Source: Streptococcus didelphis DSM 15616
Lineage (GTDB): Bacteria; Bacillota; Bacilli; Lactobacillales; Streptococcaceae
Assembly (NCBI RefSeq): GCF_000380005.1
Contig: NZ_KB904195.1
Span: 1-46,366 of the forward strand
Direction: 5' to 3'
Length of the DNA: 46,366 bases
The notes under the pieces are model-generated. The model was not told the DNA's origin. It saw nothing but the letters and a program-made list of their open reading frames with translations, and ran no database searches. How positions within the stretch are numbered: the first letter of the stretch is position 1; every line of letters starts with the position of its first letter. Positions 26,703 through 34,325 of this stretch are shown one piece after another. The translations under genes were made by a program, and so were the position numbers.

Positions 26703-27548
26703 ATGGAAATAACATGGGCTGTGAAGTACATCACAGAATTTATTGCAACTGCCTTTTTAATTATTTTAGGAAATGGTGCTGTTGCTAACGTTGATTTAAA
26801 GGGAACAAAGGGTAATAATTCAGGCTGGATTATTATTGCAATTGGATATGGTTTAGGAGTTATGATGCCAGCTTTAATGTTTGGTAATGTATCTGGTAAC
26901 CATATCAATCCAGCATTTACATTAGGTTTGGCAGTGTCAGGGCTCTTTCCTTGGGCACATGTTTTACAATATATTCTTGCACAGTTTTTAGGAGCAATGT
27001 TTGGACAGCTTATTGTGGTAGGAGTTTACCAACCATACTTTGCTAAAACAGAAAATCCAAATCATATTTTGGGATCATTTTCAACAATATCAGCTCTTGA
27101 CAATGGTACAAAAGAAAGTCGCAAGGCTTCCTACATCAACGGTTTCTTAAATGAATTTGTTGGTTCATTTGTTTTATTCTTTGGCGCATTAGCTTTAACA
27201 AAGAATTATTTTGGGGTAGAACTTGTTGGGCAACTAATTAAGGCAGGTTATGACCAAACAACGGCTGCAACTCAGATCGCCCCCTTTGTAACAGGTTCAA
27301 TTGCTGTGGCTCACTTAGGAATCGGTTTTCTTGTAATGGCACTGGTGGCTTCACTTGGAGGTCCTACTGGTCCTGGTCTCAATCCAGCGCGTGACCTTGG
27401 TCCTCGCTTGGTGCATCACTTACTTCCAAAATCAGTTCTTGGTTCAGCTAAGAGTGATTCAAAATGGTGGTATGCTTGGGTACCAGTTGTTAGCCCAATA
27501 GTTGCTGCTATTGTTGCAGTTGCATTGTTTAAGTTTATTTATTTATAA
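26703..27548 (+). CDS. gla: Glycerol uptake facilitator (aquaglyceroporin)
   Basis: A 281-residue MIP-family channel for glycerol and water. Six transmembrane helices carry the two pore NPA motifs, HINPAFTLG and GLNPARDLGPR. The D after NPAR marks the glycerol-facilitator subgroup. It corresponds to the Gla protein encoded next to pepX in streptococci and lactococci. GGAGG precedes the ATG. The gene has its own promoter and terminator. It would feed glycerol to glycerol kinase or dehydrogenase encoded elsewhere. Confidence 0.9.
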   Translation: MEITWAVKYITEFIATAFLIILGNGAVANVDLKGTKGNNSGWIIIAIGYGLGVMMPALMFGNVSGNHINPAFTLGLAVSGLFPWAHVLQYILAQFLGAMFGQLIVVGVYQPYFAKTENPNHILGSFSTISALDNGTKESRKASYINGFLNEFVGSFVLFFGALALTKNYFGVELVGQLIKAGYDQTTAATQIAPFVTGSIAVAHLGIGFLVMALVASLGGPTGPGLNPARDLGPRLVHHLLPKSVLGSAKSDSKWWYAWVPVVSPIVAAIVAVALFKFIYL

Positions 27549-27552
27549 AAAG

Positions 27553-27572
27553 AAGGCTTTAGGGCCTTTTTT
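27553..27572 (+). terminator. Terminator of the glycerol facilitator gene
   Basis: AAGGC / GCCTT with a 6-base loop followed by a T-run, 5 bases past the stop codon. Confidence 0.8.
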
Positions 27573-27671
27573 GCTTTGATTGGGGAAGGTGGGTACCTTT
27601 TTGTAGAGATTGGTGGGGATAGATAGGGTTAGTGTATACTTAGAAAAATCACTTTTGGAACCTATAATTTC

Positions 27672-27700
27672 TTGTCAAATCCTGTAATTTTGTCTATAAT
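27672..27700 (+). promoter_or_regulatory. Promoter of cppA and the beta-lactamase-like gene
   Basis: TTGTCA (27672-27677) and TATAAT (27695-27700) are 17 bases apart, followed by TAGGAGG before the ATG. Confidence 0.8.
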
Positions 27701-27722
27701 AACAGAGAATTAGGAGGAAAAC

Positions 27723-28475
27723 ATGACTTTATTAAAAGATGCGGTCTTTGGTACCCCAGTATTGCGTGTTAATAATCGTCAACTGAATATTGACTTTTAT
27801 CAAAAAAGTTTAGGGTTTAAACTGGTCTATGAAGAAAATGCTATTGCTGTTTTTACTTCATGTGAAGCCAAAAAAGAACGTTTTGTCATTGAAGAATCAC
27901 CAGCTACTAGAACACGCGCCGTTGAAGGACCTAAAAAAGTAAACACTATCATAGTCAAAACAAGCAGTCCCTGGGCTATTGAACAATTACTGGCTCATGG
28001 AGCGCAAGCAGACACAGTATTTATTGGTAAAAAGGGTTATGCTTATCAAGTGACCTCGCCAGAAGGCGATTGTTTCTTATTACACGCTGAGGATGACGTA
28101 GCACAATTAGAAGTTACTGATTTACCAGAACTAGAAGCTGAAGCTGATTTTTTAGGCTTGCCAGATTTTACTTTTGAAAAAATAAGCTTAAATGTTTCAG
28201 ATCAAGATAAGGCTAGAAATTTTTACCAAGATTTATTTGACAAGGAATTTCCTCTTGAGCTGGATTTTATTCAAGCACAAGGACCTGACTTAGCTATAGC
28301 TCCTCATATGACTTGGGACCTTGAAATCCTTGAAGTGCTTGTACCAAAAGATTATGATTTGGCAGAGTTAAAGGTGAGGCTTGAAGAAAAAGGGCAGGAA
28401 ATTTACCTAGATAAAAAGGAAACAATCTTGGTTCTTTCTGATTTGAGTAATATAGAAATCTGGTTTATGAAATGA
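27723..28475 (+). CDS. cppA: CppA-family protein (glyoxalase/VOC fold)
   Basis: A 250-residue protein of the CppA family, named in S. agalactiae and S. pneumoniae for a proposed C3-degrading activity. Two VOC-like halves are visible: residues 1-115 begin FGTPVLRVNNRQLNIDFYQKSL and hold the family signature ESPATRTRAVEGPKKVNTI; residues about 150-250 (FEKISLNVSDQDKARNFYQD) repeat the fold. No signal peptide and no protease motif are visible, so a cytosolic dioxygenase/glyoxalase-like role is at least as likely as proteolysis. The stop overlaps the next start. Confidence 0.85.
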   Translation: MTLLKDAVFGTPVLRVNNRQLNIDFYQKSLGFKLVYEENAIAVFTSCEAKKERFVIEESPATRTRAVEGPKKVNTIIVKTSSPWAIEQLLAHGAQADTVFIGKKGYAYQVTSPEGDCFLLHAEDDVAQLEVTDLPELEAEADFLGLPDFTFEKISLNVSDQDKARNFYQDLFDKEFPLELDFIQAQGPDLAIAPHMTWDLEILEVLVPKDYDLAELKVRLEEKGQEIYLDKKETILVLSDLSNIEIWFMK

Positions 28476-29404
28476 TGTCTAGCATCTTTGACTTGATTCA
28501 CCAACAGCTTGAAAAAGGCTTATACCACGGGGCTAGCTTAGCCCTTTTTCAGTCTGGTAAATGGCAAGAGTATTATCTGGGTACTATTGATGGTACTCAA
28601 CCTGTTAGAGAGGGCTTGGTCTATGATTTAGCCAGTGTGTCTAAGGTGCTTGGTGTGGGGACGCTGTGTATTTTTTTGGTAAATAGCGGAGCTTTAGAGC
28701 TGGATATGCCATTGACCCATTACTACCCTAGCTTTAAAGACAGGTATGTTACTGTGCGGCAGCTTTTAACGCACACTAGTGGCATTGATCCCTTTATCCC
28801 AGATAGAAATAGCTTAGGTGCTCAGCAATTAAAAGAAGCTATGAATCATTTAAGGGTTGAAGAGGATAAGTCTTTTAAGTACACTGATGTTAATTTTATC
28901 TTATTGGGTTTTATGTTGGAAGAGATGTTTGGTCAGTCGTTAGATCTTTTGTTTGAAGATGTTATTTTTACACCTTTTGGGATGAGGGAGACTTCCTACG
29001 GGCCAAGAAAGGGTGCTGTTCCCACGCTTAGGGGCCTTTTGGATGGTCTGGTTCATGATCCCAAGGCTCGGGTTCTTAAGGAACATACAGGGTCAGCGGG
29101 GCTTTTTTCTACCCTTAAGGATTTGGAGCTTTTTGTAGATCATTATCTCAAGAATGACTTTTCAGATAATCTTTTTCAGAACTACAGTCAAATCGACAAG
29201 GAGCGCTCGCTTGCTTGGGATTTGAAAGGAGACTGGATTGACCATACTGGCTATACAGGTCCTTTTATAATGCTTAATAAAAAGGCTCAAAAGGCTGCTA
29301 TATTCCTTACTAATCGTACCTATGAAAGGGATGAGAGGAGTTTGTGGATTTCAGAGCGCAGCCAGTTGACAAATCTTATAGGTCAGGTATTAGAAGAAAG
29401 TTAA
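28472..29404 (+). CDS. Beta-lactamase-family serine hydrolase
   Basis: A 310-residue penicillin-binding-protein-fold enzyme (class C beta-lactamase/esterase-like). The nucleophile motif SxxK is in DLASVSKVLG. The second motif Y-x-N is matched by YTDVNF, and a HTGYTG segment near residue 255 fits the third (KTG-like) motif. No signal peptide is seen, which argues against a secreted beta-lactamase and for a cytosolic esterase or peptidase. It overlaps cppA by 4 bases and is translationally coupled. The same pair of genes is linked in many streptococci. Confidence 0.83.
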   Translation: MMSSIFDLIHQQLEKGLYHGASLALFQSGKWQEYYLGTIDGTQPVREGLVYDLASVSKVLGVGTLCIFLVNSGALELDMPLTHYYPSFKDRYVTVRQLLTHTSGIDPFIPDRNSLGAQQLKEAMNHLRVEEDKSFKYTDVNFILLGFMLEEMFGQSLDLLFEDVIFTPFGMRETSYGPRKGAVPTLRGLLDGLVHDPKARVLKEHTGSAGLFSTLKDLELFVDHYLKNDFSDNLFQNYSQIDKERSLAWDLKGDWIDHTGYTGPFIMLNKKAQKAAIFLTNRTYERDERSLWISERSQLTNLIGQVLEES

Positions 29405-29412
29405 GTAAAAAA

Positions 29413-29485
29413 GCTATAGAAATCTTTCTATAGCCCAGATTGGAGAAAGGTCTATTTGGGACACTTTTCTTCAATCTTTTCTTTT
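29413..29485 (+). terminator. Hairpin pair ending the cppA operon
   Basis: The first hairpin, GCTATAGAAA / TTTCTATAGC (29413-29434), has an A-run on its left that gives a T-run on the minus strand. The second, a 14-bp stem (29438-29451 with 29463-29476), is followed by TTTTCTTTTT on the plus strand. The second is the likely plus terminator; the first may stop the minus-strand GNAT gene. Confidence 0.78.
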
Positions 29486-29614
29486 TGTTTAAAAATAAAA
29501 AATCCCTAAAAACGTTATAATCATAAGGTTTTTAAGAGTTTAATTATTATTTTTCCTACAAAATTTCTCAAGTATTAAATGTTTAAGGGTTTTCTATTTT
29601 TTAGGAATTTTACT

Positions 29615-30052
29615 TTAGAGGGCTTTTTCCATAGTGATATGGTCAATACCAGCCTCGGAAAATATTTGGCCATGGGGTAGAAAGCCAAGTTTGGCATAGA
29701 AGCTTTGGGCACTGAGTTGCGCGTGGAGTTGAATTTTTTGAACCCCCTGAAGGCCTGCATAGTCCATAACATATCCTATAAGGGTCTGTCCAATCTTGTC
29801 TCCACGATAGGCTTCAAGAACGGCCATCCGCTGCAAGGTGGCTGATTGGTTGTCCTTGCTAAAAAGAAGTCGGCAAGTAGCACAGGGATTTCCTATATCA
29901 TCGTAGACTGTAAAATATAGACAGTGTGCCTCATCCTTATCAATTTCTAATGAGGAGGGAACTCCCTGTTCTTTTACAAATACAGTTTGCCGAATTTTAA
30001 GAGCATCTAGATAGGTTTTAGCTAAGGTATTACGGGTCTGTTTGATAATCAT
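29615..30052 (-). CDS. GNAT acetyltransferase
   Basis: A 145-residue N-acetyltransferase of unknown substrate. It has the KIRQTVFVKEQGVPSSLEID N-terminal pattern shared with YjcF-like proteins, LQRMAVLEAYRGDKIGQTLI with the acetyl-CoA loop (RGDKIG), and HAQLSAQSFYAKLGFLP. The same overall order as the gene at 15465 suggests related but not duplicate proteins. The gene lies just downstream of pfl, beyond a strong terminator, and has no obvious functional link to it. Confidence 0.83.
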   Translation of the reverse strand: MIIKQTRNTLAKTYLDALKIRQTVFVKEQGVPSSLEIDKDEAHCLYFTVYDDIGNPCATCRLLFSKDNQSATLQRMAVLEAYRGDKIGQTLIGYVMDYAGLQGVQKIQLHAQLSAQSFYAKLGFLPHGQIFSEAGIDHITMEKAL

Positions 30053-30067
30053 AAATCTATTTTAACC

Positions 30068-30103
30068 AAAAAAGAAACATTGTCAATGGACAATGTTTCT
30101 TTT
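30068..30103 (-). terminator. Terminator of pfl
   Basis: GAAACATTGTC / GACAATGTTTC with a 4-base loop; on the minus strand it is followed by TTTTTT (30068-30073). It begins 8 bases past the pfl stop. Confidence 0.92.
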
Positions 30104-30110
30104 AGAGGCA

Positions 30111-32438
30111 TTATTTGTTTGAAACGGCTTGTGCAGCGTCATCCATAGAAAGAACTTCGTGGAAGACACGTTGTGTTAATTCTTGTTTTTGTTCTGGTGT
30201 AAGGTATTTAGTATTTACACAGTAACCAGAGATACGAACGATAACGTCTTCGCCTGACATAATCTTGTCATAGACGTCATTAAGGTCCATAACGTTTAAG
30301 TTAACGTGTTGGCCACCATTTTCAAAGTAACCATCAAGGACTGTTACTAGGTTATTGACTTGTTCATCAAATGTTTTACCAAGCGCACGAGGTGATACTT
30401 GGGTTGTTAATGAAATACCGTCGTTAGCATGTGAGAATTCAAGTTTTGCAAGTGAGTTAAGGTTTTGTAACCAACCACCTTTAGCTTTGTTAGATGGGTT
30501 AGCACCTGGTGAGAAGAATTCTACTTGGCTAGTATTTACAGAGCCATCTTCGTTAAGGAATACGCCACGGTGAACTGGAGAGTTACCAGTTTGTTTAGAG
30601 TAAGCAACGTTTGATGTAATAGTAAGAAGTGATACTGAAGCTTCTGCATCCTTGTAAAGTTTGTGGCTTGCAAGACGAGTGTGGTAAGCTTCCATCAACC
30701 ATTTAGCAATATTATCAACACGGTCATCATCTTCACCATAACGAGGGAAATCACCACTTACTTCATAGTCATAGATGTAGCCATTTTCATCACGGATAGT
30801 TTTAACAGTAGCATATTTAATAGCTGATAGGGTGTCGACAGTATTTGCGAAACCACAGATACCAAATCCCATGTTAGCCCGTTGGTGACTTGGAAGGAAG
30901 GCCATTTGAACTGCTTCGTAGTTATATTTATCAGTCATGTAGTGGATGATATTAAGGGCATCTACATAAGTGTCAGTCAACCAGTCAAGTGATTTTTCAA
31001 AGTTAGCCATAACTTCATCATAGTCAAGGATTTCTGAAGTGATTGGTTCAACAACGTTGAATACTTTGTAGTCTCTGTGAACATCATCATAACCACCATT
31101 AAGTCCTGTAAGTAATGCTTTAAGGACGTTAACACGGGCACCAAAGTATTGGATGTTGTGACGTTTGTCTTCGTTTTCTGGATCAAGTGGTGATACACAG
31201 CAAGAAATACATGACATTTCGCCATAGCCTTCTTTTGCCATTGTCGTTACACCTTCATATTGGATTGAAGAGTGTTTGTGGCTCATTGTCATACAGTAAC
31301 GGCGGAAAGCATCAGGAAGTTTATCAGTCCAAAGAACAGTTAGGTTTGGTTCTGGAGAGTTACCGATATTGTCAAGTGTGTTTAAGAAGCGGTAATCCAT
31401 TTTAGTAACACGGTGACGTCCATCATTACCCATACCTGCCATTGATGTTGTAATAAAGGTAGGATCTCCTGAGTAAAGAGCGTCATAAGCTTTTGTACGA
31501 CCAAATTTAACAGTACGAAGTTTTAAGACGAAGTCATCAACAAATTCTTGGATTTCTGATTCAGTGAAGGTTCCGCGAGCGAGGTCACGTTCAGCGAAAA
31601 TATCAAGAACAATTGGGACACGACCTAAAGAAGTAGCAGCACCATTGATAACACGACATACAGCCATGAAAGCAATATTTACCCATTGGATAGCTTCTTT
31701 AACGTTTTCTGCTGGACGACGTACATCAAGACCGTAAAGATCACCAAGTTTAGCAACTTCACCAAGTGCTTGGTATTGAAGGTTAATTTCTTCACGAAGA
31801 CGGATTGATTCTTCGTCAATTTCAGTGATAGCATTCCAGTCGTTTACTTTTTCTTGCATGAGGTAGTCAGCCCCATAAAGAGCAAGACGAGCATAAACAC
31901 CAATGATACGTCCACGTGAATAAGCATCTGGCAGACCAGTTACAGTGTGGGCGTGACGAGCACGACGGATATTTGATGTGTAGGCACGGAAGATACCATC
32001 GTTAACAGTTGTTACATATTTTGTGAAGATTTCGTGTACTGCTGGGTCTGGTTCATAGCCATTTTCTTTAAGGGTAGTTTCTGCCATGCGGATACCGCCT
32101 TTTGGCATGAAGTTTAATTTGAACAACTCATCGTTTTGAATACCATAAATGAGTTCGTTTTCCTTGTCAATGTATCCAGCAGGGATACCGGCAATTGATG
32201 TTGGACGAGTATCGAATGGGAAACGAGTAGCTTCATATTCAGCTTTTGTATCTTCAATGATTTTTTTAATTTTTAAAGAACGTTCCGTAGCTCCAGCTAA
32301 GAAGCTTTCATCGCCATCATATGGTGTGTAGTTAGCTTGAACAAAGCGTGATACACTAGCTTTTTCTTTCCAATCGGTTCCTTTAAAGCCTTCCCAAGCT
32401 TTTTCAAAAACATCTGTGTTAGTTTTTACAGTTGCCAT
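30111..32438 (-). CDS. pfl: Pyruvate formate-lyase
   Basis: A glycyl-radical enzyme that splits pyruvate with CoA into acetyl-CoA and formate, the branch to mixed-acid fermentation under low oxygen or slow glycolysis. The 775-residue protein has the adjacent active-site cysteines in [14 protein letters not shown] and the C-terminal radical site in [10 protein letters not shown] (radical Gly). It needs a separate activase, not found in this window. The codon usage looks highly expressed (uniform, GC-richer than neighbours). AAGGAG precedes the ATG. Upstream a cre site overlaps its promoter, predicting CcpA control. Confidence 0.96.
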   Translation of the reverse strand: MATVKTNTDVFEKAWEGFKGTDWKEKASVSRFVQANYTPYDGDESFLAGATERSLKIKKIIEDTKAEYEATRFPFDTRPTSIAGIPAGYIDKENELIYGIQNDELFKLNFMPKGGIRMAETTLKENGYEPDPAVHEIFTKYVTTVNDGIFRAYTSNIRRARHAHTVTGLPDAYSRGRIIGVYARLALYGADYLMQEKVNDWNAITEIDEESIRLREEINLQYQALGEVAKLGDLYGLDVRRPAENVKEAIQWVNIAFMAVCRVINGAATSLGRVPIVLDIFAERDLARGTFTESEIQEFVDDFVLKLRTVKFGRTKAYDALYSGDPTFITTSMAGMGNDGRHRVTKMDYRFLNTLDNIGNSPEPNLTVLWTDKLPDAFRRYCMTMSHKHSSIQYEGVTTMAKEGYGEMSCISCCVSPLDPENEDKRHNIQYFGARVNVLKALLTGLNGGYDDVHRDYKVFNVVEPITSEILDYDEVMANFEKSLDWLTDTYVDALNIIHYMTDKYNYEAVQMAFLPSHQRANMGFGICGFANTVDTLSAIKYATVKTIRDENGYIYDYEVSGDFPRYGEDDDRVDNIAKWLMEAYHTRLASHKLYKDAEASVSLLTITSNVAYSKQTGNSPVHRGVFLNEDGSVNTSQVEFFSPGANPSNKAKGGWLQNLNSLAKLEFSHANDGISLTTQVSPRALGKTFDEQVNNLVTVLDGYFENGGQHVNLNVMDLNDVYDKIMSGEDVIVRISGYCVNTKYLTPEQKQELTQRVFHEVLSMDDAAQAVSNK

Positions 32439-32492
32439 AATTATCTCCTTAAAATTCTAGTAACAGGGTGCTCTGTTACATTTACAATATTA

Positions 32493-32521
32493 AGTTTACC
32501 ACACAGGAAACGTTTTCCCAA
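32493..32521 (-). promoter_or_regulatory. pfl promoter with overlapping cre (CcpA) site
   Basis: On the minus strand TTGGGA (32516-32521) and TAAACT (32493-32498) are 17 bases apart. GGAAACGTTTTCC (32506-32518) inside this region is a near-palindromic cre element with the central CG. CcpA would sit across the promoter and repress or tune pfl with sugar supply. Confidence 0.65.
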
Positions 32522-32555
32522 GCAAATTTCTTGACAAATAACAGATTCTTTTATA

Positions 32556-32587
32556 ATACAGTTTGTTGAAACAGTCACAAACTGTAT
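32556..32587. promoter_or_regulatory. 11-bp perfect dyad between pfl and dinB
   Basis: ATACAGTTTGT (32556-32566) and ACAAACTGTAT (32577-32587) form a perfect inverted repeat with a 10-base spacer. Within it, 32563-32580 reads TTGTTGAAACAGTCACAA, whose right half matches the Rex consensus end TCACAA and whose left half keeps TTGT. Rex control of pfl is known in streptococci. It may instead serve an unknown damage regulator for dinB. Confidence 0.55.
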
Positions 32588-32601
32588 CAGAATATGTTTA
32601 C

Positions 32602-32630
32602 TTGGTTTTGATAGCCTTAAAGAGTATAAT
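32602..32630 (+). promoter_or_regulatory. Proximal promoter of dinB
   Basis: TTGGTT (32602-32607) and TATAAT (32625-32630) are 17 bases apart, only 17 bases before the dinB ATG, predicting a very short 5' leader. A further TTGACA (32531-32536) with TATAAT-like bases at 32552-32557 may be a second start 90 bases upstream. Confidence 0.6.
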
Positions 32631-32646
32631 AAGTATGGGGGTACTT

Positions 32647-33741
32647 ATGCTTATTTTTCCATTGCTTAATGATACATCACGCAAGATTATTCATATTGAT
32701 ATGGATGCTTTTTTTGCTGCTGTGGAAGTACGTGATAACCCTAAATTAAAAGGTAAGCCAGTCATTATTGCCAAAGATCCCAGAGAAAGTGGTGGTCGAG
32801 GGGTGGTTTCTACCTGTAGTTATGAAGCAAGAGAATTTGGTGTGCATTCGGCAATGAGTGCCAAGGAAGCCTATGAAAGATGCCCCCAAGCTATCTTTAT
32901 TTCGGGTAATTATCAAAAGTATCGCCAAGTCGGCCAGGAGGTTAGGCAGATTTTTAAGCGTTATACCGATATTCTTGAACCCATGTCGATAGATGAGGCC
33001 TATTTAGATGTTACTGAGAATAAATTAGGCATAAAATCAGCTATAAAAATTGCTAAATTAATCCAACATGATATATGGAAGGAATTACATCTCACCTGTT
33101 CAGCAGGGGTTTCCTATAATAAATTTCTAGCAAAACTAGCCAGTGATTTCGAAAAACCATATGGCTTGACGCTAGTATTGCCAGAAGATGCCCTGTCATT
33201 TTTATCTAACCTCCCTATCGAAAAATTCCACGGAGTGGGGAAAAAATCTGTCGAAAAATTACATGACATGGGTGTCTACAAGGGAGAGGATCTCTTGAAA
33301 GTACCTGAGATGACCTTGATAGATCATTTTGGACGTTTTGGTTTTGACTTATATCGTAAAGCCAGAGGCGTCAGTCATTCCAAAGTAAAGCCCAATCGTA
33401 TTCGTAAATCAATAGGAAGTGAGAGAACCTACGCTAAGCTACTTTATACGGATGAAGATATTAAGGCCGAAATTGCTAAGAATGCAAAACGGGTTTCAGA
33501 GATAATGGCCCAAAATGACAAGCTGGGTAAAATCGTTATTTTGAAGGTCAGGTATTCAGACTTTACCACCCTAACTAAGAGAATTAGCTTAGATTATGAT
33601 ACTCGTGATTTTGAAAGAATTAATCAGGTAGCCTGTGATATCTATGATAGCTTAGAGGAAAATCCAGCAGGGATTAGATTGTTGGGAGTCACTATGACAG
33701 GCTTGAATGGGGAAAATCAGAATATTATTTTGGATATATAA
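32647..33741 (+). CDS. dinB: DNA polymerase IV (translesion)
   Basis: A Y-family polymerase that copies past damaged bases with low fidelity. The 364-residue protein has the catalytic [13 protein letters not shown] (first Asp) and [11 protein letters not shown] (Asp-Glu) motifs, a thumb HhH segment [17 protein letters not shown], and a little-finger domain after about residue 240. The start MLIFPLLND matches the S. pyogenes DinP start; the GGGGG tract 6 bases upstream supports it over other in-frame starts at 32563 and 32635. It is divergent from pfl, as in S. pyogenes. No C-terminal beta-clamp motif is obvious. Confidence 0.93.
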   Translation: MLIFPLLNDTSRKIIHIDMDAFFAAVEVRDNPKLKGKPVIIAKDPRESGGRGVVSTCSYEAREFGVHSAMSAKEAYERCPQAIFISGNYQKYRQVGQEVRQIFKRYTDILEPMSIDEAYLDVTENKLGIKSAIKIAKLIQHDIWKELHLTCSAGVSYNKFLAKLASDFEKPYGLTLVLPEDALSFLSNLPIEKFHGVGKKSVEKLHDMGVYKGEDLLKVPEMTLIDHFGRFGFDLYRKARGVSHSKVKPNRIRKSIGSERTYAKLLYTDEDIKAEIAKNAKRVSEIMAQNDKLGKIVILKVRYSDFTTLTKRISLDYDTRDFERINQVACDIYDSLEENPAGIRLLGVTMTGLNGENQNIILDI

Positions 33742-33774
33742 CAAGCTGCCCAAGGTTAATTGGACAGCTTGTTT
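33740..33774. terminator. Bidirectional terminator after dinB
   Basis: ACAAGCTG-C-CCA / TGG-A-CAGCTTGT (33741-33772). It overlaps the dinB stop codon and lies just before the stop of the convergent membrane protein gene. Confidence 0.8.
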
Positions 33775-33778
33775 AGTT

Positions 33779-34249
33779 TTATGCTTCAAATTCAGTTTCT
33801 TCTTCTTTTTCATTCAAGGTTTTGGCTTTTTTGAAGGCGAAGAAGTAGAGTGCAACAAAGGCTAACTGAATTAGGATATTAAGGATTGATGGTGCTACTA
33901 GGAGTTGAGAAATAATGTTAAGAGCTACAACTCCAAAGCCTAGGTAATAAGGTAGGTAGCTGATTTCTGCATTTTGACGAATATTTTTTTGATTAATGAA
34001 AACAAAGACTAGTATTGCAGCAGTCATTAATAAGGCAATGATTGTCATAAAGAGTGAGAAGGGTGTCAAGGCCTTTTCAATAGCAGCGTATGCTTCAGGT
34101 GTCATGGTTGCTTTAAGATTTTCGTTATCACGAACTAAAAAGAGTGAAACGAGACCGATTAGACCAAAGACCACTGTTATAGCGTTTAAAACAATAATAA
34201 CAATGTTGAGTGTTTTAAGTGACTGACGCACTTTTTCGTATGAAATCAT
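33779..34249 (-). CDS. Small four-helix membrane protein of unknown function
   Basis: A 156-residue protein with four transmembrane helices (about residues 13-35, 58-82, 95-118, 120-142) and a charged C-terminus (NEKEEETEFEA). I chose the ATG at 34249 with GGGAGG upstream; the longer frame starting at 34318 has no ribosome-binding site. I do not recognise the family. It lies between dinB and recD2, and nothing in the context gives its role. Confidence 0.75.
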   Translation of the reverse strand: MISYEKVRQSLKTLNIVIIVLNAITVVFGLIGLVSLFLVRDNENLKATMTPEAYAAIEKALTPFSLFMTIIALLMTAAILVFVFINQKNIRQNAEISYLPYYLGFGVVALNIISQLLVAPSILNILIQLAFVALYFFAFKKAKTLNEKEEETEFEA

Positions 34250-34325
34250 AAGAACCTCCCTGGAACCTTGTATTTTTAGTTTAGTACAAGGATATTGTAA
34301 CATAAAATTATCTGACATTGTAGAC

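Noticed and set aside
30355..32331. Several plus-strand open frames across pfl
   Set aside because: They mirror the strongly biased codons of pfl and have no start signals.
32563..32646. Longer DinB N-terminus from TTG 32563
   Set aside because: It starts inside the pfl-dinB dyad and lacks a ribosome-binding site; the MLIF start matches known DinP proteins.
34250..34318. Longer start for the four-helix membrane protein
   Set aside because: No ribosome-binding site for the longer frame, whereas GGGAGG precedes ATG 34249.
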